7,377 bases of DNA from JAPLFM01 sp964650885 (GTDB taxonomy: Bacteria > Bacteroidota > Ignavibacteria > Kapaibacteriales > UBA2268). The DNA lies in the NCBI GenBank assembly GCA_964650885.1, contig CAZYXG010000071.1:1-7377 (forward strand), given 5' to 3'. Shown piece after piece: positions 1-6,307 of the stretch (position 1 is the first letter of the stretch; every line of letters begins with the position of its first letter). Position numbers and translations under genes: made by a program. The notes under the pieces were generated by a model. The model searched no databases. It saw only the letters and a list, made by a program, of their open reading frames with translations, and was not told the DNA's origin.

Positions 1-1036
1 CTGGTTTTTCAGCACTCCAAGGTCTGCGTTCTGGACGGCTATCTCTATCGTCTCTATTGAAAGCTGGTCTATCATCCCAGTTTTTTTCGGGGCGATTGCT
101 ATAATATTCTTCTTTACTCTTTCTTTTTTCAGCTAAAAAATCTTCTTTACGGAAAAAAGAAGGTTTTCCATCTTTATAGCTTCTAGCAAAAGCACCTTCT
201 TCTATAGGATTGCCAAATTTATCTTGCTTAACTTCTGGTTTGCGATTTTTGAAATCCTTTTTTTCTTCTCTTTGGTCTTCAAATAAAGCACGATTAATTT
301 TCTTTTCGTCCCCATAAGAGCCAGAAAAACAAACCACAAACTCAGTTTTAATTTTCTGCATTCCGAATTTCTCACGCAATTGCAAGAAAGTGCCATAGTG
401 GTTCGATTCCGAGGGTAAAGTCAAATTCATACCAATATAGGCCGTTCTATTAGGCATCGCTTCAGCAGCAGCAGCCAAGAAAGTAGAAAAGCGATATGGA
501 GTTTCTAACACAACAACTGTTCTTTTTTCTTTGGAAAGCTGTTCCAATTCTACTATTCTATCTTCAGTTTTTCTTGAAAGAAATCCAGCATAAAGGAAGC
601 TAGAAATATCTAGTCCTGAGCGAACCAAAGCAGTCATAATAGAAGATGCACCAGGCACAACTTCAATATCAATATTTGCTTTAAGGGCGGCTTTCACTAA
701 GCTTGCCCCTGGGTCTGCAAAAACTGGTGTGCCACAATCCGAAATTAGAGCTACTCTTTTACCCGATTTCATTAAATTAATAATTTCAATAACTTTCTCA
801 AGCTCATTCTGCTCATTTAAGTTATCTAAATCTTTAGTGATGCTATGCTGATGCAATAAAGCAGCACCAACTTTAAATTCTTCGCAAAGCACTAAGTCTG
901 CTAATTTAAGAATACGGATGGCACGCAAAGAAATATCTTCTTTGTTACCAATGGGAGTAGATACCACAAATAGCTTACCTTTGTCAGCTTTTGGAGCTTC
1001 TTCCTCTAAATTGATGTCGTCTGGATTAAATTTCAA
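1..1036 (-). CDS. rsmI: RsmI-like 16S rRNA (cytidine-2'-O)-methyltransferase with charged C-terminal tail; 3' end beyond window
   Basis: This is a SAM-dependent tetrapyrrole-methylase-fold protein of the RsmI family. The founding member 2'-O-methylates C1402 of 16S rRNA in the decoding centre. 345 residues are visible. After a short acidic leader the domain opens with LFVVSTPIGNKEDISLRAI (22-40). It continues with SDCGTPVFADPG (99-110), the VVPGASSIMTAL stretch (126-137), GFLSRK (151-156) and LETPYRF (177-183), all at the spacing expected of RsmI. Two family signatures deviate: the usual AEDTRHT is CEEFKVG (51-57), and the usual RELTKxFEE is NLTLPSE (204-210). The methylase domain ends near residue 242. 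About 100 residues of Lys/Arg/Asp/Glu-rich, aromatic-dotted tail follow and run off the left edge. Start: the frame is closed by a stop at 1070-1072, has no ATG before the first beta strand, and TTG at 1034-1036 is the only sensible start. It is divergent from ispD. An alternative is a related RsmI paralogue with another rRNA target. Confidence 0.85.
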   Translation of the reverse strand, partial: MKFNPDDINLEEEAPKADKGKLFVVSTPIGNKEDISLRAIRILKLADLVLCEEFKVGAALLHQHSITKDLDNLNEQNELEKVIEIINLMKSGKRVALISDCGTPVFADPGASLVKAALKANIDIEVVPGASSIMTALVRSGLDISSFLYAGFLSRKTEDRIVELEQLSKEKRTVVVLETPYRFSTFLAAAAEAMPNRTAYIGMNLTLPSESNHYGTFLQLREKFGMQKIKTEFVVCFSGSYGDEKKINRALFEDQREEKKDFKNRKPEVKQDKFGNPIEEGAFARSYKDGKPSFFRKEDFLAEKRKSKEEYYSNRPEKNWDDRPAFNRDDRDSRPERRPWSAEKP

Positions 1037-1185
1037 AATTTGAAAACCTGATAGAAATAAAAATGCAATTTACGAAATTCGACTGCCAAATTGTGAATAA
1101 CTAAAAATAAGTTCATAAAGTTTCACAAATAATTAACTTTTTTTTCAGAATTTGTATTTCGTTTAAAAACAATTTCAAGAAAACA
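1037..1185. other. Divergent intergenic region between rsmI-like gene and ispD
   Basis: This 149-base AT-rich gap must carry the promoters of both flanking units. On the plus strand TTGTGA (1091-1096), a 17-base spacer and CATAAA (1114-1119) form a weak -35/-10 pair (4 of 6 matches each to the E. coli consensus). That would leave a leader of about 60 bases before ispD. FCB bacteria often use a different promoter consensus, so this is only a candidate, and I found no convincing TTTG...TAnnTTTG pair on either strand. A T-run at about 1138-1145 is not preceded by a stem. No RNA gene or riboswitch fold is apparent. Confidence 0.3.
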
Positions 1186-1860
1186 ATGAGCATTACTGCA
1201 ATTATAGTTGCTGGCGGAGTCGGCAAAAGATTCGGTTCCGATAAACCTAAACAATTTTTAGAAATAGCAAACAAACCCATACTAATTCATACTTTAGAAA
1301 AATTTCAAGCAGCTGAAAAAATTGAGAATATCATAATTGCTGTTCACACTGATTGGTACAACCACACAAAAGACCTATTGACTAAATACGATAGTGCAAA
1401 GGTGAGCGAACTAATTATTGGTGGAAGAACACGCCAAGACTCTGTCGCTTCTGCTTTAAGAACAGAAACTGCTGCTAATTCTGAAATTATTCTTGTGCAC
1501 GATGCTGTTAGACCTTTCGCAAGCCCAAATCTTATCAATCAAGTAGCTGAAATGACAGAAGATTACGGTGCTGTTGTGCCTACAATTGCTGTGAAAGATA
1601 CAATTAAAGAAATTAGAAATGGCGGGATTAAAACTTTGGATAGAAGCAAAATCTTTGCTGCTCAAACTCCACAAGGTTTCTGGACTTCATCGCTAGAAGA
1701 CGCTATGAAACAGGCAATTGCTGCAAACTTTGAAGCAACTGACGATGCTAGTGTTTTGGAATTTATTGGCTTCAAAATCAAAAATATTGAAGGCGAAGAA
1801 ACTAATATCAAAATTACTACTCCTCTTGATTTGCAATATGCTAACTTGATTTTGCAATAA
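1186..1860 (+). CDS. ispD: 2-C-methyl-D-erythritol 4-phosphate cytidylyltransferase
   Basis: IspD couples CTP with 2-C-methyl-D-erythritol 4-phosphate to give CDP-methylerythritol, the third step of the non-mevalonate isoprenoid pathway in the cytoplasm. The 224-residue length is normal. The nucleotide-binding loop is IIVAGGVGKRFG (6-17) followed by PKQF (21-24), with R15 and K22 matching the catalytic Arg and Lys of the family. Further signatures are GGRTRQDSV (79-87), VHDAVRPF (104-111, Asp106 and Arg109), AAQTPQGF (158-165), TDDASVLE (185-192) and NIKITTPLDL (207-216, with the conserved Lys209). The loop has VAGG instead of the textbook VAAG, a variant I associate with Bacteroidota-type sequences. 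The ATG at 1186 puts the first beta strand three residues in, so no upstream start is needed; the ribosome site is weak (CAAGAAAACA). It leads a probable three-gene transcription unit, and ispF is not adjacent. Confidence 0.97.
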   Translation: MSITAIIVAGGVGKRFGSDKPKQFLEIANKPILIHTLEKFQAAEKIENIIIAVHTDWYNHTKDLLTKYDSAKVSELIIGGRTRQDSVASALRTETAANSEIILVHDAVRPFASPNLINQVAEMTEDYGAVVPTIAVKDTIKEIRNGGIKTLDRSKIFAAQTPQGFWTSSLEDAMKQAIAANFEATDDASVLEFIGFKIKNIEGEETNIKITTPLDLQYANLILQ

Positions 1861-1872
1861 GCTTTTCGCATT

Positions 1873-2427
1873 ATGGGAACTTACATTTCATTGCTTCGTG
1901 GAATCAATGTTTCTGGACAAAAGAAAATTTTAATGTCCGATTTGAAATCACTTTATTCGGAATTGGGCTTTTCCAATGTGCAAACATATATTCAAAGTGG
2001 CAATGTAGTTTTCCAAAGTACAATAGAAGATAAAAATGTTATCAGCAAGGCACTTCAAAATTCTATTTCACAAGAGTATAATTTTGATGTGCCATTGCTT
2101 ATAGTCAGTTTGGAAGAATTAGAAGCAATAGCCAATCAGAACCCATATCTTGCTATTGACGAGTTCAATCCCAAATTTCAATATGTGGGCTTTCTTTTCT
2201 CCCAAGCAGAGCAAGACAAAATTCAATCTGTAGCTACATTTAGCAATGAAATAGAAACATTTGAAATAAAAAAAAGCGCAATTTATTTCTATTGCAGAAG
2301 TGGCTATGGTAAAACAAAATTTAGCAATAATTTCTTTGAAAGCAAATTGAAAGTGGTCGTAACCACTAGAAATTGGAACTCAACTTTGGAGCTAATCAAT
2401 ATTGCAAAGAAAATCGAAAACCAATAA
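1873..2427 (+). CDS. DUF1697 family protein
   Basis: A complete 184-residue cytoplasmic protein of the DUF1697 family, whose members are usually about 180 residues long and have no firmly established biochemical role. The diagnostic N-terminus is present: YISLLRGINVSGQKKI (4-19), then a helix, then LGFSNVQTYIQSGNVVFQS (31-49). A mid-section LIVSLEELEAIANQNPY (76-92) and a C-terminal KTKFSNNFFESKL (147-159) with TTRNWNS (164-170) also fit the family pattern. There is no signal peptide or membrane segment. The gene begins 12 bases after the ispD stop, without an obvious Shine-Dalgarno, and ends 17 bases before the nucleoid-associated protein gene. Co-transcription with ispD is therefore likely, but no functional link can be claimed. 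The family assignment is by recognition of the N-terminal motif; function remains unknown. Confidence 0.88.
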   Translation: MGTYISLLRGINVSGQKKILMSDLKSLYSELGFSNVQTYIQSGNVVFQSTIEDKNVISKALQNSISQEYNFDVPLLIVSLEELEAIANQNPYLAIDEFNPKFQYVGFLFSQAEQDKIQSVATFSNEIETFEIKKSAIYFYCRSGYGKTKFSNNFFESKLKVVVTTRNWNSTLELINIAKKIENQ

Positions 2428-2444
2428 TTAATCAGAATAAGAAA

Positions 2445-3491
2445 ATGGCAGAAATTAACTTAGATTTAACTCAAACGAGAATGACTCGTATAATTACTCA
2501 TCACATAGGTAACAAACTTAAAAACGAAAAAGCTCAATATTCCGAAGTGGAAACTAGAGTAGAAAGTGAATCGGTTGATTACTTAATGCGTTATTTCTTA
2601 AGTTCTTTCAAGCCAGAAGAATTCTTTAGTTTCAAAGATATAGAAACTAATGAAATGAATAAAATAGCTCCATTACTTTTTGCTGAACGCAAAAACTATA
2701 TTGAAAATAGCAACCGAATAGCAAGTTTGCTATTTGAGTGCAACCACCAAAACCCACGAATTAAAGCTACAGATTTGAATATTTCTTATTTTGAAGATAT
2801 GGTGCTTGGCGATGAAGTGATGGATGCAATTGGTATTTTCAGCACTGAAGCTGTAGATCCATTCCTTAAATTCAACAACTTACGCACAAAATATTCTATT
2901 AATCACGATTATGGAATTCCACTAAAAAAGATAGATAGGGCTTGCTTAATTTTCAATACAAATGAAGATAATGGTTATAAAATCTTAGTGATTGATAACA
3001 CTACTAAAAATCCTTTAGCACAATTTTGGAAAACAGATTTCTTAGTGCTTGAGCCAATAAACAATGAGTTCAACCAAACTAATCACTATTTGGGCTTGAG
3101 CAAATCATTCGTTACTGAGATTATAAATGAGGATTTGGAAATAAGCAAAACAGACCAAATTGAATTGCTCAATCGTTCGTTAGAATATTTCCAATCTCGA
3201 GATAAGTTCGACAAAAAAGAATTTGAAGATGAAGTATTTCAAGTGCCAGAAATAATAGAATCGTTCCGAAACTATGACGACAATATCCAAATAAACAGAG
3301 AGCTTAATATCAATAAGAATTTCGATATTTCGCCACTTGCAGTTCGGAAACAAGCCAAAGTATTCAAATCTGTGCTTAAGTTAGATAAGAATTTCCATAT
3401 CTATATTCACGGTAGTAAAGATCTTATAGAGCAAGGCACAGACGACCAAGGCAGAAAATACTATAAAATCTACTACGAGAATGAAGCTTAA
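2445..3491 (+). CDS. NdpA/YejK-family nucleoid-associated protein (37 kDa type)
   Basis: A 348-residue soluble protein resembling the 37-kDa nucleoid-associated protein family (NdpA/YejK). Family members are found with the nucleoid, and their exact role is poorly defined. Supporting segments are the opening beta/helix pair TRMTRIITHHIGNKLKNE (11-28), SSFKPEEFFSF (53-63), and the central ISYFEDMVLGDEVMDAIGIF (113-132), which is the strongest family-like stretch. A later RACLIFN lies in the mid-domain, and the IYIHGSKDLIEQG segment near the C-terminus is family-like. The frame is open further upstream to an ATG at 2373 that lies inside the preceding gene. I prefer ATG 2445 because it removes a 24-residue extension overlapping the DUF1697 gene, follows an A/G-rich AATAAGAAA tract, and starts with a typical family N-terminus. 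It is the last gene of the ispD run, followed by a small hairpin and the convergent cheV. Confidence 0.8.
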   Translation: MAEINLDLTQTRMTRIITHHIGNKLKNEKAQYSEVETRVESESVDYLMRYFLSSFKPEEFFSFKDIETNEMNKIAPLLFAERKNYIENSNRIASLLFECNHQNPRIKATDLNISYFEDMVLGDEVMDAIGIFSTEAVDPFLKFNNLRTKYSINHDYGIPLKKIDRACLIFNTNEDNGYKILVIDNTTKNPLAQFWKTDFLVLEPINNEFNQTNHYLGLSKSFVTEIINEDLEISKTDQIELLNRSLEYFQSRDKFDKKEFEDEVFQVPEIIESFRNYDDNIQINRELNINKNFDISPLAVRKQAKVFKSVLKLDKNFHIYIHGSKDLIEQGTDDQGRKYYKIYYENEA

Positions 3492-3498
3492 ATATATG

Positions 3499-3516
3499 GT
3501 TGGGAAATTCACCAAC
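3499..3516. terminator. Possible bidirectional terminator hairpin between convergent genes
   Basis: GTTGG at 3499-3503 and CCAAC at 3512-3516 form a 5-bp stem around an 8-base loop. It can be extended by two A/T pairs if one G is bulged. It sits exactly in the 29-base gap between the stop codons of the nucleoid-associated protein gene (ends 3491) and cheV (ends 3521), a position expected for a shared terminator. The stem is short and neither side has a real U-tract (ATAATTAAAT follows on the plus strand), so the call rests mainly on location. Confidence 0.35.
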
Positions 3517-3520
3517 ATAA

Positions 3521-4468
3521 TTAAATCGAACTATACTTAACCAAAAGTGAACGTACAGTTTCAAGTAATTCGCCAAGCTGTGGTTTAGATAGCTGTGCAT
3601 CTGCACCAACGGCTTTTCCTTTGTGGTAAAGCTCATCAGTAATGATAGAAGAGAATATTGCAACTGGTAAATTACTCAAGAATTGATTCTCTTTAATTTT
3701 CTTAGTTAAAGTATATCCATCTAAATTTGGCATTTCAATATCGGTAATGACTACATTTACCAATTTTTTAATATCTTCTCCATTGGAAACTTTCTCTGAA
3801 ACATCTTTTAGGAAATCCCAAGCTTGCTGACCATCTACAAATGATTTTATCTCAAAACCAGCCGCTACCAATCTATCTGAAATCATTTTTCTAATTAAAG
3901 ACGAATCTTCAGCTGTAACTGCAATTGGTTTATTATCAAAATGCTTAACTTCAACATTGAATTCAGCAGAAATTCTTGCATCTATATCCGCTATGATTTT
4001 CTCAACATCCAACATTAGGATATGTCTATCAGGCATTTGGAGAATTCCTGTTACAGAAGATTGCGTTGGATCGTAATCCTGTACAAAATCAGGAGAAATA
4101 ATTTCAGTCCAAGAAACTCTATGAATACGTTTCACATCTGATACTATAATTCCCATACGAGTTCTATTGAACTCAGTAATTATCATTTTAGATTCTTCTA
4201 AATCGCTTGGCGTTCCTGTCAATACCATTTTCAAATCAAGTGCAGGCATAATCTTCTCTCTAAGAGTGAATACTCCAACAATGCTTTTAGTTTGATTTGG
4301 CATCTCAGTAAGCTCAGGCATACGAATTATTTCGTGAACCTTGATAACATTTATACCGTAATACTGGTATTTGGTTGGTTTTTCCTTATTTTTGTATTCC
4401 AAAGTGAATTCAACCACTTCTAATTCGTTTGTGCCTGTATCAAGTAGAATATTTGATTTTGAGGACAT
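3521..4468 (-). CDS. cheV: Chemotaxis coupling protein CheV (CheW domain + receiver domain)
   Basis: CheV links chemoreceptors to the CheA kinase, as CheW does, and carries a phosphorylatable receiver that tunes the coupling, often in adaptation. The 315-residue length is normal. The N-terminal CheW domain spans about 16-163: ILLDTGTNELEVVEFTLEY (7-25), YYGINVIKVHEIIRMPELT (36-54), the IVGVFTLREKIMPALDL stretch (63-79), GIIVSDVKRIHRVSW (106-120) and TGILQMPDRHILMLDVEKI (140-158). A Lys-rich insert (26-34) separates the first two strands. The receiver (about 181-311) has the acidic pair as Glu187-Asp188, the phosphoacceptor Asp243 in ITDIEMPNLDG, the switch Ser at 273/274, and Lys295 in QLSKPQ. 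All catalytic positions are present. The start ATG follows a good ribosome site. No cheA, cheW or receptor gene is adjacent, so this is an orphan locus here. It is divergent from the exported-protein gene. Confidence 0.95.
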   Translation of the reverse strand: MSSKSNILLDTGTNELEVVEFTLEYKNKEKPTKYQYYGINVIKVHEIIRMPELTEMPNQTKSIVGVFTLREKIMPALDLKMVLTGTPSDLEESKMIITEFNRTRMGIIVSDVKRIHRVSWTEIISPDFVQDYDPTQSSVTGILQMPDRHILMLDVEKIIADIDARISAEFNVEVKHFDNKPIAVTAEDSSLIRKMISDRLVAAGFEIKSFVDGQQAWDFLKDVSEKVSNGEDIKKLVNVVITDIEMPNLDGYTLTKKIKENQFLSNLPVAIFSSIITDELYHKGKAVGADAQLSKPQLGELLETVRSLLVKYSSI

Positions 4469-4473
4469 TGTTT

Positions 4474-4480
4474 CACCTTT
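4474..4480 (-). promoter_or_regulatory. Shine-Dalgarno of cheV
   Basis: On the minus strand AAAGGTG lies 5 bases before the ATG of cheV. It is the only clear Shine-Dalgarno in the window, since the other genes start after A-rich or neutral sequence, and it fixes the cheV start. It also lies in the 32-base gap shared with the divergent exported-protein gene, so any cheV promoter must overlap the first codons of that gene. Confidence 0.6.
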
Positions 4481-4500
4481 TAAATTGATGTTGATTCGTT

Positions 4501-5550
4501 ATGAATGCAGTTTCAAAAAGTAAATTAAATAATAAAATTCAATTAATCTTGAAAACATTATCTTTTCTTGCAATTTACTCATATTTCTTATCATCTTCGG
4601 TAATCTTTGCCAAATCTTTAAATGATACAAATCACATTGTTTATAAAAAGATTCTAATTTCGCAAATCAATATATCAAAATTTTTGCCTGATGTAAGCCA
4701 AGACAAATTATTGGCTGCGGCTACTCTTGCCACCACATTCACTGATAATTACAGAATTATCAAATCGGAATTTGCCGATAGTATCAATAAAATCTTTATT
4801 CAAGATAAATCTAAGAACTTAGATTCAATTGTCGGCTCATTCGGAATTGACTATTACCTTTATTGTTCGCTGAATAGATTTGAGAATATGGTGCGAATTG
4901 ACTTAGTGCTAAAAAGTTTGAATAAAAATGACTCAATCAGAAAAGGTGTGGGCTATGCTAATCGTAAATTTAAAATGATTGATGGCGATGCCTCAATTTC
5001 CGACCCAGCAATACTCAAAGCATTCCAATCTGCATTTGCTGCTGCTGTGGGCGATACCAATCTTTATATGAATTTGCCTGAAGCAATACTTAGGGTAAAG
5101 CCAGCGCCAACACTTTCAATTGGTAGTATGGAATTTAAAGACAAAGATTTTCGCAAGCAATGGAACTTATTCGAAGATAAACTTGCTAACTCCTACGATG
5201 CCTGTGAAGTGATGTTTGAGGAAGCAAATAAATCATCTGATTACGTTGCTTATGACATACAGACACGTGACACTATGTACACTAAATTCAAGTTCTATTT
5301 AATTGAGAATTACAATGCCTTAACTAATTATGAGCTGGATATTCTCCAAAAATTTGACATTAGTTATTGCTTGACTGGACAGATAGAAAGATTTGAAGAT
5401 AATGCAGTAATCACTTTGAACTTATTGCAATTGAAAGAAGGGAAAGTTTTTGTGGTTGGCTCGGCAAGCGAAACAGTTACCCACGATACATTAACAAAAT
5501 ATAGAGATGCACTAAGGACTGCATGCAGAAAATTATTTAAGTTAGAATAG
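4501..5550 (+). CDS. Exported protein of unknown function with two related CsgG/FlgO-like modules
   Basis: A 349-residue protein with no family I can name firmly. Residues 1-37 look like a Sec signal peptide: a Lys-rich N-region, a hydrophobic core LILKTLSFLAIYSYFL (15-30), and a probable cleavage after Ala37 (VIFA/KS). There is no Cys at the cleavage site, so it is not an obvious lipoprotein. The mature part contains an internal duplication. LDSIVGSFGIDYYL with RFENMVRIDLVLKSL (107-140) matches LDILQKFDISYCL with RFEDNAVITLNLLQL (279-311). The pattern 'hydrophobic-G-x-I-xRF-x-VxIxLxLLxLKEGKV' followed by a terminal helix (about 330-348) resembles CsgG, FlgO or GNA1162-type periplasmic domains that sense or assemble outer-membrane structures. 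That likeness is inferred from pattern only. The ATG at 4501 is 32 bases from the divergent cheV start and lacks a Shine-Dalgarno. A role in envelope or motility-related assembly is possible but unproven. Confidence 0.75.
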   Translation: MNAVSKSKLNNKIQLILKTLSFLAIYSYFLSSSVIFAKSLNDTNHIVYKKILISQINISKFLPDVSQDKLLAAATLATTFTDNYRIIKSEFADSINKIFIQDKSKNLDSIVGSFGIDYYLYCSLNRFENMVRIDLVLKSLNKNDSIRKGVGYANRKFKMIDGDASISDPAILKAFQSAFAAAVGDTNLYMNLPEAILRVKPAPTLSIGSMEFKDKDFRKQWNLFEDKLANSYDACEVMFEEANKSSDYVAYDIQTRDTMYTKFKFYLIENYNALTNYELDILQKFDISYCLTGQIERFEDNAVITLNLLQLKEGKVFVVGSASETVTHDTLTKYRDALRTACRKLFKLE

Positions 5551-5587
5551 TGATTTATTCTAAATTACCGAACCTACATTTATAATT

Positions 5588-5616
5588 GGTCATTGAGCGA
5601 AGTTGGAATGTCATCT
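5588..5616. repeat. Intergenic REP-like palindromic repeat of the 'GAGCGAAG' type
   Basis: The stretch GGTCATTGAGCGAAGTTGG followed by AATGTCATCT has an outer CATT/AATG stem around GAGCGAAG. It closely resembles the TGTCAT(n)TGAGCGAAGTCGAA(n)ATG-type repeat that is scattered in many copies between genes of Bacteroidota-like genomes. That comparison is from memory. Only one copy is in this window, so repetition itself is not shown here. It lies in the 141-base convergent gap, a typical location for such elements. Confidence 0.45.
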
Positions 5617-5620
5617 ATGA

Positions 5621-5635
5621 AACTTTCGGAAAGTT
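5621..5635. terminator. Perfect 15-base palindrome, possible bidirectional terminator
   Basis: AACTTTC and GAAAGTT are perfect 7-base complements around a single G, 70 bases after the exported-protein stop and 57 bases before the stop of the convergent membrane-protein gene. On the plus strand it is followed by AATTTT, a weak T-tract. As RNA the loop would have to open to 3 bases or more, leaving a 6-bp stem of mostly A/U pairs. A terminator or a protein-binding palindrome are both possible. Confidence 0.3.
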
Positions 5636-5691
5636 AATTTTCGCAATGATTATATTTATGTATCCGCCTATTCGTAGCATTTTTTGATTTT

Positions 5692-6090
5692 TCAAATTGT
5701 TCCGCAATAAATAAGTACGCTGATGATTAACAAAAGTATCCATTGTCCAAGTTTAAGAAAGTTTTTCTTAAAGGGTTTTGAAAAATAAATTGTAATTGCC
5801 CATACTATAGCATATCCAAAATAGTAAACTTCAAGAATTTGTAAAAGTGTTTTTTCGTCGTTAAAAAAATCAGTAAAGTTTATTAATGTAAGTCCAATGC
5901 TTGCAAATAGTAAGTCAAATGAAACTAAATGCCAAGCACACCTTGCCATTGTCCATTTTTCTTGTTTGTTTGTCCAATTGTCTGAGTCCTCTGCTGGTTG
6001 AATAACTTTTAGCTCTTTGTCGCCTATAAATGTATGTATGAAGAAAGCTAAAAGTGTCAAAATATTTGCTAATAAAATTGGTATGTTCAT
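5692..6090 (-). CDS. Small four-helix integral membrane protein, function unknown
   Basis: A complete 132-residue protein with four predicted membrane helices at about 3-22, 51-71, 83-103 and 113-130. The first loop (about 23-48) is polar and contains Asp, Glu and three Trp/Lys-rich turns, and the last interhelix loop is basic (KPFKKN, 105-110). Polar residues that may be conserved sit at the membrane edge: HTFIGDKE (19-26) after helix 1 and the CAWHLVSFD segment (51-59) starting helix 2. I recall small membrane proteins with a similar HTF-x-G and W-H arrangement, but cannot name a family or a function. The ATG at 6090 follows the end of the nested inverted repeats by about 28 bases and has no strong Shine-Dalgarno. 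It lies on the same strand as the nuclease-like gene upstream, separated from it by 217 bases, and is convergent with the exported-protein gene. Confidence 0.75.
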   Translation of the reverse strand: MNIPILLANILTLLAFFIHTFIGDKELKVIQPAEDSDNWTNKQEKWTMARCAWHLVSFDLLFASIGLTLINFTDFFNDEKTLLQILEVYYFGYAIVWAITIYFSKPFKKNFLKLGQWILLLIISVLIYCGTI

Positions 6091-6117
6091 ATTATTCTGT
6101 CTGTTCGTTTATAATGA

Positions 6118-6254
6118 CTCTAACGTTTTGTATCTAAAATAATTTGAATAATTAGAAGCACTAACCTTTCTGCCAAAAGAAAAGCTCTTGAAACAAAACA
6201 GTCAAATTCTGTGTAAGTGAAAATTGGCTCTTTTGGTTAAACGTTGTTATGGGC
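6118..6254 (-). repeat. Nested inverted repeats resembling an integron attC site (candidate)
   Basis: The gap of 217 bases between the two minus-strand genes contains two nested inverted repeats. The outer one is AACGTTT (6122-6128) with AAACGTT (6239-6245), 7 of 7 complementary. The inner one is CCAAAAGA (6173-6180) with TCTTTTGG (6229-6236), 8 of 8. Read on the minus strand the element begins CCATAAC (6252-6246) and ends GTTAGAG (6124-6118). These match 5 of 7 and 6 of 7 positions of the attC core boxes RYYYAAC and GTTRRRY. The length of 137 bases is within the range known for attC sites. Its place, after the stop of one gene and just before the start of the next on the same strand, is what a cassette junction would show. 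Against this, the left arm holds 44 unpaired bases and no integrase is present, so a degenerate terminator is an alternative. Confidence 0.35.
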
Positions 6255-6307
6255 TTGACTTTTTTTATAGGTAATGTCATAACTTGTTGATACTTTGTCT
6301 TTCTATT

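Noticed and set aside
202..396. 64-residue open frame on the minus strand with a hydrophobic stretch
   Set aside because: It lies wholly inside the methylase gene in another frame; the methylase frame is continuous through this region with conserved family motifs up to its charged tail.
1091..1119. TTGTGA-17-CATAAA as ispD promoter
   Set aside because: Four of six matches in each box is near background for such AT-rich sequence, and FCB promoters usually differ; kept only as a note in the intergenic entry.
1344..1871. Three overlapping minus-strand open frames (1344-1538, 1456-1674, 1662-1871)
   Set aside because: All are antisense to ispD, which has every family motif; their translations show no recognisable domain.
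2373..2444. Upstream extension of the nucleoid-associated protein to the ATG at 2373
   Set aside because: It would overlap the DUF1697 gene by 55 bases and add 24 residues of low-quality sequence; ATG 2445 gives a normal family N-terminus.
3424..3663. 79-residue minus-strand open frame
   Set aside because: It overlaps the 3' ends of two well-supported convergent genes and has no domain of its own.
6246..6283. GTTATG (6246-6251) with CATAAC (6278-6283) as a second small attC-like site
   Set aside because: Only 6 bp of complementarity around 26 bases in AT-rich DNA, expected often by chance; the left arm is already part of the larger nested repeat.
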